Shown here one piece after another: positions 52,253 through 61,185 of a DNA stretch of 64,000 nucleotides (positions are counted from its first letter, which is position 1; each line of letters begins with the position of its first letter). A model generated the notes under the pieces. The model made no database searches and was not told where the DNA came from. It was given only the letters and a program-made list of their open reading frames with translations. The DNA is from Mesorhizobium opportunistum WSM2075 (GTDB lineage: Bacteria > Pseudomonadota > Alphaproteobacteria > Rhizobiales > Rhizobiaceae), in contig NC_015675.1 of the NCBI RefSeq assembly GCF_000176035.2, positions 3,972,001-4,036,000 of the forward strand, in the 5' to 3' direction. The position numbers and the translations under genes are program-made.

Positions 52253-52311
52253 GGGGTTCCTTTCATGCGGACGTTGATGGTTGGCGCCGCGGCAGTTCGT
52301 TCCGGGCGTAT

Positions 52312-53334
52312 TCAAAATGGGCCGATTTCAGCCTCGAACTCCAAACTCGAGCTCGCGGCCTGCGGCGGAATTGGAGGAAAGGGCGCGGCCTTGCGCACGA
52401 TGCCGAGGGCGGTCTGATCGAAGTTGGGCGATCCTGAACTTTGCAGGATGCGCAGTTCATCGATGCCGCCTCGGCTGCCGATGACGAACGTCACCACCGC
52501 GTTGTTGCGTGCGGTCAGTTGCACCGAAGGCGGGACGCTGCGGTTGACACGGCTAAGCTTTCTGATGACGTCACTGCGATAGCTGAATTCCGCATCGCGG
52601 CCTGCTTCCTTCTGCTTTTTACCCTTGCTGGCCGCCTGTGCCAGCTCATCCCGGCCATCCGCCGTGCCGCGCTTCTCGTCCGCTGTTGTTGAAGGGGCGG
52701 CAGCCGGGGTTGGCCTGGCGCTGGGGATTGGCGGTTGGTCTGGAACGGCGACAGGCATTTCGACGGTTTCGGCCTGGACGCCCGGCTGTACCGGCGTTTC
52801 GGTCTTAGCGGTCATATTCTCAGCGGCGACGCTCTGGTTATCAGGGCGCGGCGTTGCCGCCATCAGTATGTCCGGCGTGGCCACAGACTGTTTGGCCGGT
52901 TCCGGCGAGGGCTCCGATGCCTGCTTCGCCGCGTCCCGGACAGGCTCGGGAGCATGCGTCACGGTTTCTTGCTCAGGCTGCGAAGGTTTTGTCGGGGGTA
53001 CCGGCCTAACTGCCCTTGCGGGTTCCGGTTTGGCTGGCGGCGGGCTTGGCACCAGCTTGACGTTCACTGCCGCCGGATCCTTGTCCAGTGCGCTGCCGGC
53101 TATCTTGTCTCCGACCCGATCGCTGCCTTCCGGCTGCACCGAATCCCTGGAGTCGAATGATCCCGAGGATGAAATCAGAAAAGCCGCCGCCACGGCGGCA
53201 TGGAGCAGGCCGGAGATGACGATTGCCGTCGCCCACTTGCCGGTGCCAGCGGTCGGCCCCACCAACGCAAGCGGTTCGATTGGTTTTATAGCCAGCTCGG
53301 CGCTGGCGTCGGGGAGCGGGCTGATGTCCTGCAT
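52312..53334 (-). CDS. tonB: TonB energy transducer
   Basis: A 340-residue TonB. One N-terminal membrane helix (WATAIVISGLLHAAVAAAFLI, keeping the His of the SxxxH type), a long Pro/Glu/Lys-rich periplasmic linker (about 70-240), and a C-terminal TonB domain with VNRSVPPSVQLTAR and VVTFVIGSRGGIDELRILQS. It couples proton-motive force from ExbB-ExbD (not in this window) to the TonB-dependent receptor encoded upstream. Length is above average because of the linker. Confidence 0.9.
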   Translation of the reverse strand: MQDISPLPDASAELAIKPIEPLALVGPTAGTGKWATAIVISGLLHAAVAAAFLISSSGSFDSRDSVQPEGSDRVGDKIAGSALDKDPAAVNVKLVPSPPPAKPEPARAVRPVPPTKPSQPEQETVTHAPEPVRDAAKQASEPSPEPAKQSVATPDILMAATPRPDNQSVAAENMTAKTETPVQPGVQAETVEMPVAVPDQPPIPSARPTPAAAPSTTADEKRGTADGRDELAQAASKGKKQKEAGRDAEFSYRSDVIRKLSRVNRSVPPSVQLTARNNAVVTFVIGSRGGIDELRILQSSGSPNFDQTALGIVRKAAPFPPIPPQAASSSLEFEAEIGPF

Positions 53335-53473
53335 GTCCGCGACGAGACCTGCAGCGACCCGAGCAAAATTGTCAAATCAAGTTCGTTCGCTGACGGCGGC
53401 ATCTGGTCATAGGCAGCCAGCGGCCAGGCCACGGTGTTTCGCGCGAATGCGGGATGCAGCCCCAACGCCGTTC

Positions 53474-53923
53474 TCAGACGCCGAAAGCGATGCCGGTCTT
53501 GGTGCCTGTCTTCAGCTTGCGCGTGCAGGCATTCGGTTCGACACCGTTGCCGGCGCATTCCGTGGCGCTGTTGATCAGCACGCGGCTGATCTTGGCGCAG
53601 TCGGTGCCGGCGAGATCGAAACGCGTCACCTTGGTCTTGCCGGCCGGCAGGTCCTTGAAGTCGAGCACGGTCAGCCGGTCGACGATACCGGCCTCGTTGA
53701 ACAGCGCGATCTCGAACGCCGCCTTGGAGAGGTCGGCGCCGAGATTGTTGTTGACCAGGAAGGTCAGCCGGCAGCCCTTGTCGGAAGGCTGCGCGGCGTT
53801 GAGTTCGAGGGTGAGCGCGGGAACCGGCGCGGGCTCTTCAGCCCACGCCGGAGCCGTCGCAAGCGACATCGCCAGCATCGAGGTCAGCAGACGAAGGGAT
53901 GTCGTCAAGCCCGTCATGGTCAT
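53474..53923 (-). CDS. Secreted four-cysteine protein of the heme locus, function unknown
   Basis: A 149-residue protein with a signal peptide cleaved after AWA (about residue 28). The mature 120 residues have beta-rich sequence (LTFLVNNNLGADLSKAAFEIALF) and four cysteines (51, 109, 123, 133), enough for two disulfides. Its first ATG overlaps the receptor stop by one base (TGATG), and GGAGG sits just upstream, so it is translationally coupled to the receptor; an ATG 6 nt later is equally possible. I do not recognise the family. The position suggests a periplasmic helper for heme uptake, perhaps binding heme or the TonB complex. Confidence 0.8.
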   Translation of the reverse strand: MTMTGLTTSLRLLTSMLAMSLATAPAWAEEPAPVPALTLELNAAQPSDKGCRLTFLVNNNLGADLSKAAFEIALFNEAGIVDRLTVLDFKDLPAGKTKVTRFDLAGTDCAKISRVLINSATECAGNGVEPNACTRKLKTGTKTGIAFGV

Positions 53924-56100
53924 CAGCCTCCAAAGCGCATGGTTGCCGCCAGCTTCAACGTTACGCCGGGCTCGTAGACGGCAACTGTCGTGCTGCCGTT
54001 CAACGGGTTGACGTATTTGACATCGAACAGATTGTCGGCGCGGAAATCGATTTTGAGATTGTCGGTGGCCTGGTAGCTGGCGAAGGCATTGACCAGCGTA
54101 TAGTCCTCGGCCACCGCATTGCCCTTCGGCTTGCCATTGTACTGCACTTCGCCGCCGACGGTCAGCTTGTCTTCGAGGAAGCGCAGCCCGAGCTGCGCCG
54201 TAACCTGCGAAGAGGGTATGGTGGCGAGGTCCGCCCGGTCGCCTTCATACGATATGGTATGGCCGTTGGTGATCGAGGCAGAGAGACCTGCATAACCCCA
54301 TGCCGCGTCGTACACGCCTTCCAATTCGAAGCCGTTGATCTTTGCCTTGGCGAAGTTCTGGTACTGGAAGCAGATCGGGATGCCCGGCCCAAACGGGCAG
54401 CCGCTGGTCGGGTCGAACGGCGACAGCGTCACGCCATCGATATAGTCGTCGACGTCGTTGTTGAAATAGGCCGCCTTGAGACGGAATGCGTCGCCTGCTT
54501 GAAGGATGTCATTCTGCTTGTAGTTGACGCCGAATTCGGTGGTCTTGCCTGTCTCGGGCCGCAGATTGGGGTTGGGCAGGAAAGGAAAGCTGACGCCGGC
54601 CGGATGATTGCCGCTGATCAGCGTCTCCGTGATCGATGGCGAGCGATAGCCTTCCGCATAGGTGCCATAGAACTGAAGGCCTGCAAGCCCGGCGGACTCA
54701 AACGGCGAGACACCGACGGTAATGCGCGGCGATACCCTGTCGCCGGAAATGTCATGGGTATCGTCCTTCAGGCTGTAGCTGTCGTAGCGCAGGCCGCCAA
54801 TCACCTCGAGCCATTCCCAGCTGAGCTTGTCCTGGACATAGGCGCCGGACACGTTTCGCTTGCCCGAAGGCGTATAGAAGCTGTCGCCGCCGGCAGCGCC
54901 GCCGGTCTTGACATTGTCGCCGACCCAGTCGCCTCCATGGGTCAGTTCATGGGCGACGCCGCCCGTTTCGAACCGGGACGTATTCCAGATGTCGATGCCG
55001 GTCGTGCCGACGTCAAATGTCGACTGCGATCCTGCCGGGAGAACCACGGGCAGGCCGGTGACCGGATCGAAGCGGTTTTGCGGAACGAGGCTGGTCAGAT
55101 CGAGATTGGTCTTGTTGTAGGAGGTGTTGATGTGGAGATCGAGCCAGCTCTTGTCCTCATCCGTGATGTTGTAGCGGGCCGTGAAGGTGTTCGACTTCAG
55201 GTCGACATCGTTGACCGGAACGCCGCCGCTGGTTTCGTCCCAACTGTCGCTGGAGCCGACCCAGCCGAGCTTCAATTCGCTGTTCTCGGTCGGACGGATG
55301 GTGGTCTTGAGCAGGCCGCTCAGCACGTCGAAGCCGGTGCCGTTGACGGTATCGCCGCCGCCATCCTTGTAGTTGTCGTAGTTACGGTAGACGATATTGC
55401 CGAGCGCATCCCAGTTCTCGTTGAAACGGTAGGCGCCGGAGGCACTGGTGGTCCAGCCCTTGCCATTGCTCTCATAGCGCCCGGTTACCGAAGCGCCCCA
55501 TGTTTCCTCCGGCTTGAGGAAGTCCACCGCATCCTTGGTGTCGAAGAAGACGACGCCGCCGATGGCGCCCGAGCCGTAGGTGTTGGCGACAGGACCACGG
55601 ATCACGTCGACGGATTTGACGAGCTCCGGGTCGATGTAGAAGGTCGACTGGGTGCCGTGGTCCGAACGCTGGAAATCCTGCCGCGCGCCGTCGACGATGA
55701 CCGCGACGCGGCCGAAATCCTGCAGGCCGCGTATGTTGATGCTGGTGCTGACGCGCCTGGCGTCGGCCTGTGTCGCAACACCGGGAACACCGAGCAGCAT
55801 CTCGTTCGGCGTCGTCGCCATGCGACGGTCGAGTTGCTCCTGGTCGACATGGCTGGCCGAGGCCAGCGATTCGATTGCCGTTTCACCGGTGCGGCTGATG
55901 ACCAGCACCTTGTCGAGCAGCGTCGCGCCCGCTTGTCCCGCTTTTTCCTGGTCGGCCTTCTTCGTCTCATCCGTCTGCTGCATTGCCTGCTGGGCGTTGG
56001 CAAGCTGCGCCGACAAGGCGATCGCCGCCACGCTTGTCAGCAAAGCCGCCGCACCGTTCGCCGCAGACCGGCCGCGCCGTTCCCAATTCATCAACCCCAT
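53923..56100 (-). CDS. TonB-dependent hemoglobin/heme receptor
   Basis: A 725-residue outer-membrane receptor. After a signal peptide (about 1-37) comes a TonB box-like start, a plug domain (ATTPNEMLLGVPGVATQAD, INIRGLQDF, VDVIRGPVANTYGSGAIGG), and a 22-strand-type barrel ending MRFGG with terminal-type aromatic strands. It matches the TonB-dependent hemoglobin/transferrin/lactoferrin group; heme is the likely ligand because all other heme-transport parts are adjacent. ATG 56100 has GGAG 7 nt upstream. It heads the minus-strand run. Divergent from hemP. Confidence 0.9.
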   Translation of the reverse strand: MGLMNWERRGRSAANGAAALLTSVAAIALSAQLANAQQAMQQTDETKKADQEKAGQAGATLLDKVLVISRTGETAIESLASASHVDQEQLDRRMATTPNEMLLGVPGVATQADARRVSTSINIRGLQDFGRVAVIVDGARQDFQRSDHGTQSTFYIDPELVKSVDVIRGPVANTYGSGAIGGVVFFDTKDAVDFLKPEETWGASVTGRYESNGKGWTTSASGAYRFNENWDALGNIVYRNYDNYKDGGGDTVNGTGFDVLSGLLKTTIRPTENSELKLGWVGSSDSWDETSGGVPVNDVDLKSNTFTARYNITDEDKSWLDLHINTSYNKTNLDLTSLVPQNRFDPVTGLPVVLPAGSQSTFDVGTTGIDIWNTSRFETGGVAHELTHGGDWVGDNVKTGGAAGGDSFYTPSGKRNVSGAYVQDKLSWEWLEVIGGLRYDSYSLKDDTHDISGDRVSPRITVGVSPFESAGLAGLQFYGTYAEGYRSPSITETLISGNHPAGVSFPFLPNPNLRPETGKTTEFGVNYKQNDILQAGDAFRLKAAYFNNDVDDYIDGVTLSPFDPTSGCPFGPGIPICFQYQNFAKAKINGFELEGVYDAAWGYAGLSASITNGHTISYEGDRADLATIPSSQVTAQLGLRFLEDKLTVGGEVQYNGKPKGNAVAEDYTLVNAFASYQATDNLKIDFRADNLFDVKYVNPLNGSTTVAVYEPGVTLKLAATMRFGG

Positions 56101-56220
56101 GCCCCAACTCCAAATTCCAGGTTCGATGCTGGCTCGCCCGGGGCTGGCTGGCATTTTTGATCGTGTCCGGCGTCTTAAATCTTGACTCGTTTGATCCGGT
56201 ATTGCACTGACTAATAAACA

Positions 56221-56235
56221 TGATTATTCGAGTCA
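56221..56235. promoter_or_regulatory. RirA box-like site TGA-N9-TCA between receptor and hemP
   Basis: TGATTATTCGAGTCA fits the TGA-N9-TCA pattern known for rhizobial RirA operators. It sits inside a larger pair of 9-bp inverted repeats (CTTGACTCG at 56181-56189 and CGAGTCAAG at 56229-56237). CTTGAC resembles a rhizobial -35 box in both directions, so one site could repress both divergent units when iron is sufficient. Match is by eye. Confidence 0.6.
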
Positions 56236-56299
56236 AGAAATGAATCGGATATTCGCAACGCCTAACCAGACGCCCGGCACAGGAAAGGGATCGACACAG

Positions 56300-56506
56300 A
56301 TGAACACGCACAATCCCAACGATTTTCGCCATCGCGTCCGCCGTTCCGATGACACCGCAGTCCGTTTCGACCGGGTTCCGCTGGCGGTGCGGACCCTGTC
56401 CAGCAACACCCTTTTCCAGGGCGAGCACGAGATCGGCATCGAGCACCATGGTGCTCTCTACAGGCTGAAGATCACCCGCCAGGGCAAGCTCATTCTCAAC
56501 AAGTAA
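56300..56506 (+). CDS. hemP: Hemin uptake protein HemP (HmuP)
   Basis: A 68-residue protein of the HemP family: basic start (NDFRHRVRRSDD), conserved TLFQGEHEIGIEHHGALYRLKITRQGKL, full length. In rhizobia HmuP is needed for receptor expression together with Irr. ATG 56300 follows GGAAAGGGA with a longish spacer; an upstream ATG at 56240 would place the start too near the operator. hmuS follows after 22 nt. Confidence 0.88.
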   Translation: MNTHNPNDFRHRVRRSDDTAVRFDRVPLAVRTLSSNTLFQGEHEIGIEHHGALYRLKITRQGKLILNK

Positions 56507-56528
56507 GGCAAGGCAATAGGGGTAAGAC

Positions 56529-57587
56529 ATGGACCAGCGCGTAAAACCCGCCCCACATGAAATCCGGCGGGCACGGATGGAGAATCCGAAAACGCGCGAG
56601 CGTGACCTGGCCGCCCAACTCGGCATTTCGGAGGCCGAGTTGGTCGCTGCCCATTGTGGCGACGGCGTCGTCCGCATCGAGCCGCGCGTCAACGACCTTC
56701 TGACCGGCCTCGAGGCCGTCGGGGAGGTGATGGCGTTGACCCGCAACGGAAGCGCCGTGCATGAAAAGATCGGCGTCTACGACAAGGTCGTCACCGGCAA
56801 CCACAATGCGATGGTGCTCGGCGAGAATATCGATCTGCGCATCTTTCCGAAAGTCTGGGCGCACGGCTTTGCCGTGGAGAAACGCGATGGCGACGAGATC
56901 CGCCGCAGCCTGCAGTTCTTCGACGCGGCGGGCGAGGCGGTGCACAAGGTGCATTTGCGGCCATCCTCCAGCCTCTATGCCTACCAGAAGCTGGTTGCCT
57001 CCCTGGAATCATCGAACCAGGATCCGACGATCGACATTTCAGGACCAATCTCCGAAGAGAACGAGGCCTCGGCGGCCACCGCCAATCTCGACGATCTGCG
57101 CGACCGCTGGAGCCGGCTGACGGACGTCCACCAGTTCTTCGGCATGCTGAAGACGCTGAAGCTCAGCCGTCGCCAGGCGGTGCGTATGGTCGGCCAGGAT
57201 TATGCGTGGCTGCTCGACAATGACGCGGTCCAGGCCATGTTCCATCACGCCGCCCAAGGCGAGATGCCGATCATGTGCTTCGTCGGAAACCGTGGCTGCA
57301 TCCAGATCCATTCGGGGCCAGTCAAGTCGATCAAGCCGATGGGGCCGTGGCTCAACGTGCTGGACGAGACCTTCCACCTGCACCTGCGGACAGACCACAT
57401 CCACGAGGTCTGGGCCGTGCGCAAGCCGACCAAGGACGGCCATGTCACATCGCTCGAGGTCTACGCTGCCGACGGCAGCATGATCATCCAGTTCTTCGGC
57501 AAGCGACACGAAGGCGAAAGCGAGCGCGACGACTGGCGGTTCCTGGCCGAGAACCTGCCGCGTATTCCAAACCCGACGGCTGCCTGA
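56529..57587 (+). CDS. hmuS: Hemin-degrading/heme transfer protein HmuS
   Basis: A 352-residue HemS/ChuS-type protein with two homologous halves; conserved blocks include GEVMALTRNGSAVHEKIGVYD, HFHLHLRTDHIHEVWAVRKP-like motif near 280 and SLEVYAADGSMIIQFFGKR. It binds imported heme in the cytosol and may degrade or hand it on. Start ATG 56529; only a weak AAGG site upstream. It is followed by hmuT after 10 nt. The last strands are intact. Confidence 0.9.
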   Translation: MDQRVKPAPHEIRRARMENPKTRERDLAAQLGISEAELVAAHCGDGVVRIEPRVNDLLTGLEAVGEVMALTRNGSAVHEKIGVYDKVVTGNHNAMVLGENIDLRIFPKVWAHGFAVEKRDGDEIRRSLQFFDAAGEAVHKVHLRPSSSLYAYQKLVASLESSNQDPTIDISGPISEENEASAATANLDDLRDRWSRLTDVHQFFGMLKTLKLSRRQAVRMVGQDYAWLLDNDAVQAMFHHAAQGEMPIMCFVGNRGCIQIHSGPVKSIKPMGPWLNVLDETFHLHLRTDHIHEVWAVRKPTKDGHVTSLEVYAADGSMIIQFFGKRHEGESERDDWRFLAENLPRIPNPTAA

Positions 57588-57597
57588 GGACAGTGTG

Positions 57598-58536
57598 ATG
57601 CGTTCTTTCCTGAACATGCCGGCCCTGAATCGGCCGGCCCTGAACCTGCCGGCAGTGCGCGGATCAATCCTTGCGTCGATAATCGGCCTCTCCCTTGCTT
57701 TTGCCGCGCTGCAGCCGGCCGGAGCCGCCGAAGGCGTCTCGGTCTTCTCCGATCCGTCGAAGATCGCGGCGATAGGCGGTTCGATCACCGAAATCGTCTA
57801 TGCGCTCGGTGAGGAGACACGTCTGGTGGCCCGCGATTCCACCAGCAATTATCCGAAAGCGGCGCTCGACCTGCCCGATGTCGGTTATATGCGCGCACTC
57901 TCGCCCGAGGGCGTGCTGTCGGTCGATCCGACAGGCATCCTGGCGCTGCATGGCAGTGGCCCCAGGGAAGCCGTCGATGTGCTGAAGAAGACCAGCATTC
58001 CGTTCATCGAAGTGCCCGAGCATTACAGTCACGAAGGCATTCTCGAGAAGGTCCGCATCGTCGGCAAGGCACTCGGCGTCGACGCCAAGGCGGAGGTGCT
58101 GGCCGAGGAGCTCGATGCCAAGCTCACGGCCGCCGAAAGGCAGACGGCCTCGATCAAGGAGCGCAAGCGCGTCCTGTTCGTGCTGTCCATACAGGGCGGC
58201 AAGATCCTGGCGGCCGGCAGCGACACCGCGGCCGACGGCATGGTCAGGCTGGCGGGCGGGGTCAATGCCGTGGAGGGCTTTTCCGGCTACAAGCAACTGT
58301 CCGATGAAGCGATCATTACCGCCAGGCCGGACGTGATCCTGATGATGAGCAATGCCGGGCCACCGGTGTCGGACGACGAATTGTTCGGCAATCCGTCCAT
58401 CGCCTCGACGCCGGCGGGTGTCGCGCGCAAGCTGGTCCGCATCGACGGCGGCTATCTGCTCGGCTTCGGGCCGCGCACGGCGGATGCCATCCACGATCTC
58501 GCCGTCTCGCTCTACGGCGCGCAGGTCACGGACTGA
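57598..58536 (+). CDS. hmuT: Periplasmic heme-binding protein HmuT
   Basis: A 312-residue class III binding protein with a signal peptide cleaved at PAGAAEG. The N-terminus before the hydrophobic core has a short repeated segment (NRPALNLPA). The mature part begins SVFSDPSKIAAIGGSITEIVYALG, then VGYMRALSPEGVLSVDP and ends as a helix. It captures heme for HmuUV. GAGGA lies 7 nt before ATG 57598; a GTG at 57595 is the alternative. It is the third gene of the hemP-hmuSTUV unit. Confidence 0.92.
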   Translation: MRSFLNMPALNRPALNLPAVRGSILASIIGLSLAFAALQPAGAAEGVSVFSDPSKIAAIGGSITEIVYALGEETRLVARDSTSNYPKAALDLPDVGYMRALSPEGVLSVDPTGILALHGSGPREAVDVLKKTSIPFIEVPEHYSHEGILEKVRIVGKALGVDAKAEVLAEELDAKLTAAERQTASIKERKRVLFVLSIQGGKILAAGSDTAADGMVRLAGGVNAVEGFSGYKQLSDEAIITARPDVILMMSNAGPPVSDDELFGNPSIASTPAGVARKLVRIDGGYLLGFGPRTADAIHDLAVSLYGAQVTD

Positions 58537-58541
58537 GCATC

Positions 58542-59645
58542 GTGGTCGATCAATCGATCGCCGGCCCGGTGAAGGTGATGGCGAATGCATCCGAAGGCGA
58601 CCGCTCGGGTCGCGCCCGCATCGTCATCCTGCTGCTGTGCGTGGGGCTCGCGGCCGCCGTGTTCCTGTCGCTGACGTCGGGTGCGTCGGACGCATCCGCC
58701 GTCAACGTCATCGGGGACTGGTTGTCTGGAGCCATTCCAGGCGATGCGGCGCTGAGCGCGCGCGACAGCCTGATCGTCTATGATATCCGCCTGCCGCGCG
58801 TCATTCTCGGCATGCTGGTCGGTGCCGCGCTCGCGGCCTCCGGTGCCGTCATGCAGGGCCTGTTCCGCAATCCGCTGGCCGACCCCGGCCTGATCGGCGT
58901 TTCGGCCGGCTCCAGCCTCGGCGCGGTGGCCATCATCGTGCTCGGCGCCACGGCACTGGCACCTGTGACGGCCTTGCTCGGCACGCTTGCGCTGCCGTTG
59001 GCGGCGTTCTTCGGCGGCCTGGCCACGACGCTGGTGCTTTATCAGGTTGCCACCCGGCGCGGGCAAACCTCGGTCGCCACCATGCTGCTCGCCGGCATCG
59101 CGCTGGCAGCCCTTGCCATGGCGCTGACCGGCATCCTGATCTTCATGGCTGACGACCGCCAGCTGCGCGACCTGACCTTTTGGTCGCTCGGATCGCTCGG
59201 TGGCGCGACCTGGGGCAAGATCGCTTCCGTCGGGCCGATCATCGTGCTGGCATTGGCGGCGATGCCGTTCCTGGCGCGCGGCCTCAACGCGCTGGCGCTG
59301 GGCGAGGCGACCGCCGGCCATCTCGGCATACCGGTGCAGCGGTTGAAGTACACGGCCATCGTTGGCGTTTCGGCGGCGGTCGGCGCGTCGGTCGCCGTCA
59401 GCGGCGGCATCGGCTTTGTCGGCATCGTCGTGCCGCACCTGCTGCGCCTGCTGATCGGCCCGGACAATCGCTACCTGCTGCCGGCTTCGGCGCTGCTCGG
59501 CGCCTCGCTGCTGCTGCTCGCCGACGCTGTCGCTCGCACCATCGTGGCGCCGGCCGAATTGCCGATCGGCATCGTCACCGCTGTGGCAGGCGCGCCGTTC
59601 TTCCTGTGGGTCCTGCTGCGCAAGCGCGGCGTGATTGATTTGTAG
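58542..59645 (+). CDS. hmuU: Heme ABC transporter permease HmuU (FecCD family)
   Basis: A 367-residue permease with about ten helices. FecCD signatures: RLPRVILGMLVGAALAASGAVMQ, RNPLADPGLIGVSAGSSLGA, and GLGxAG-like stretch VSGGIGFVGIVVPHLLRLLIG near the end. Translated from GTG 58542 six nt after the hmuT stop; an ATG at 58578 is a possible alternative. It forms the heme channel with HmuV. Confidence 0.9.
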   Translation: MVDQSIAGPVKVMANASEGDRSGRARIVILLLCVGLAAAVFLSLTSGASDASAVNVIGDWLSGAIPGDAALSARDSLIVYDIRLPRVILGMLVGAALAASGAVMQGLFRNPLADPGLIGVSAGSSLGAVAIIVLGATALAPVTALLGTLALPLAAFFGGLATTLVLYQVATRRGQTSVATMLLAGIALAALAMALTGILIFMADDRQLRDLTFWSLGSLGGATWGKIASVGPIIVLALAAMPFLARGLNALALGEATAGHLGIPVQRLKYTAIVGVSAAVGASVAVSGGIGFVGIVVPHLLRLLIGPDNRYLLPASALLGASLLLLADAVARTIVAPAELPIGIVTAVAGAPFFLWVLLRKRGVIDL

Positions 59646-59667
59646 ATTTGGGATTTGTGAGGCTGGG

Positions 59668-60459
59668 ATGATCGAGGCGAGGGATGTTTCGGTTGATATT
59701 GCCGGCAAGCGCATCGTCGGCGGTGTCGATTTCGATGCACGGCCAGGCGAAGTGGCGGCGATCGTCGGTCCCAATGGTTCGGGCAAGACGACCTTCCTCA
59801 AGGCCCTGTCGGGCGAACTTGCCTATAGCGGGCGCGTCGTTCTCAACGGCCGCGATCTGTCGGCCATGAAGCCGGTCGAAATCGCCGTCCAGCGGGCGGT
59901 GCTGCCGCAGGCGACGACACTGTCGTTTCCGTTCACCGTGCGCGAGGTGGTCAAGCTTGGCCTTGTCGGTGGCCGCTCGGGCGCCTTGCCCGGCGAGGAT
60001 TTGCGGCTGCCGGAGCGGGCGCTGGCGCGTGTCGATCTCGACGGCTTTGCCGGGCGTTTCTACCAGGAGCTTTCGGGCGGCGAGCAGCAGCGCGTCCAGC
60101 TTGCACGCGTGCTGTGCCAGGTCTGGGCGCCGGTGCTCGACGGCAGACCTCGCTACCTGTTCCTCGATGAACCGGTTTCCAGCCTCGACATCAAGCACCA
60201 GCTGATCATCATGAACATCGCCCGCGATTTCGCCAGAAGGGGCGGCGGCGTGGTCGCCATCCTGCACGACCTCAATCTGACGGCCATGTACGCCGACCGC
60301 ATCTTCGTCATGCATCGCGGCCGGCTGGCCGCGACCGGTTCGCCACAGGATGTGTTGAGCGATGATCTGATCGAGAAGGTTTTCGACTGCCGGCTCCGAG
60401 TCGGTGTGCTGCCGACCGGCAATATGCCATTCGTGCTGCCGCAATCCTCGGTCGGCTAA
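59668..60459 (+). CDS. hmuV: Heme ABC transporter ATP-binding protein HmuV
   Basis: A 263-residue ABC ATPase: Walker A GPNGSGKT, signature LSGGEQQRVQLAR, Walker B YLFLDEPVSSLD and switch His in VAILHDLN. It powers HmuU. ATG 59668 has a GAGG box about 8 nt upstream; the longer frame from 59635 overlaps the spacer after hmuU. Last gene of the plus-strand heme operon; a hairpin follows. Confidence 0.93.
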   Translation: MIEARDVSVDIAGKRIVGGVDFDARPGEVAAIVGPNGSGKTTFLKALSGELAYSGRVVLNGRDLSAMKPVEIAVQRAVLPQATTLSFPFTVREVVKLGLVGGRSGALPGEDLRLPERALARVDLDGFAGRFYQELSGGEQQRVQLARVLCQVWAPVLDGRPRYLFLDEPVSSLDIKHQLIIMNIARDFARRGGGVVAILHDLNLTAMYADRIFVMHRGRLAATGSPQDVLSDDLIEKVFDCRLRVGVLPTGNMPFVLPQSSVG

Positions 60460-60560
60460 GATTCAGGTCAGGCCAGCCTACGAACGGCAGGTTTCCTGCG
60501 CTTCCAACATTGACGCTAGTTGTGGAAGTTGGCGCCGCCCCTCATTGCCCTGTCGGGCAT

Positions 60561-60583
60561 TTCTCCCCGTAGAACGGGGAGAA
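60561..60583. terminator. Hairpin between convergent hmuV and rirA
   Basis: TTCTCCCC and GGGGAGAA form an 8-bp stem with a 7-nt loop in the 130-nt convergent gap. The surrounding CCCTGTCGGGCATTTCTCC resembles part of a dispersed rhizobial repeat. Confidence 0.65.
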
Positions 60584-60589
60584 AGAAGG

Positions 60590-61051
60590 TCAGGCGGCCG
60601 GGGCGCGGCGCTCCAGCATGTCGATGCCGAGCAGGCTGCGGACGTTCGGGCGCGCCGCCACCATATCGGCGATCGTGTAGCGCTCCAGCACCGCGAAGAA
60701 TGCGTTCAGCGCTTCACGCAGCGCCGAATTCAGCGCGCAGCTATCGACCAAGGGGCATTCGGCGGCATCATTCTCGAAGCATTCGGCCATGGCGAAGCTT
60801 TCTTCCGTCACCCGAACGACGTCGAACAGGCTGATCGCTTCGGCCGCGCGGCCAAGCCTGACGCCGCCATTGCGGCCACGCACGGTCTCCACAAGGCCGT
60901 GCTCGACCAGCGGCTGCAGGATCTTGAACAGAAAAAGTTCCGACACCGAATAGGCGGCCGCGATCTCCGGAATGCGGCTCAGCCGGTCGTTGTTGGCGGC
61001 ACAATACATCAGGATGCGCATGGCATAGTTGGTCTGGCGTGTAAGCCGCAT
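60590..61051 (-). CDS. rirA: Rrf2 family iron-responsive regulator RirA
   Basis: A 153-residue Rrf2 protein with N-terminal winged helix (MRLTRQTNYAMRILMYCAAN) and the three cluster-binding cysteines Cys91, Cys99 and Cys105 in AECFENDAAECPLVDSC. These match the positions reported for rhizobial RirA, the Fe-S sensor that represses iron-uptake genes when iron is plentiful. It sits next to the heme locus it probably controls. Its own upstream region holds an ICE-like palindrome. Confidence 0.93.
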   Translation of the reverse strand: MRLTRQTNYAMRILMYCAANNDRLSRIPEIAAAYSVSELFLFKILQPLVEHGLVETVRGRNGGVRLGRAAEAISLFDVVRVTEESFAMAECFENDAAECPLVDSCALNSALREALNAFFAVLERYTIADMVAARPNVRSLLGIDMLERRAPAA

Positions 61052-61168
61052 TTCGTCCTCACTCAGCGCTGGTGCGGTGCAACCACGCCAGATTCCAGAA
61101 CTGCCGGCGCGGCTCTCATCCGGAATTTGGGATTCGCCGCGCTGGCCTCGGCCGAATATGGCCTATAC

Positions 61169-61185
61169 CTTGGAATAATTCCAGA
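61169..61185. promoter_or_regulatory. Irr (ICE) box-like palindrome upstream of rirA
   Basis: CTTGGAATAATTCCAGA carries a perfect TGGAAT-A-ATTCCA dyad and matches about 13 of 17 positions of the ICE consensus (TTTAGAA-N3-TTCTAAA). It lies 118 nt upstream of the rirA start. Irr control of rirA is therefore plausible but rests on a by-eye match. Confidence 0.45.

Noticed and set aside
53899..56160. 753-codon plus-strand frame opposite the heme receptor
   Set aside because: Composition rich in Asp/Gly/Val/Arg with no signal peptide; the receptor on the minus strand is complete and recognisable.
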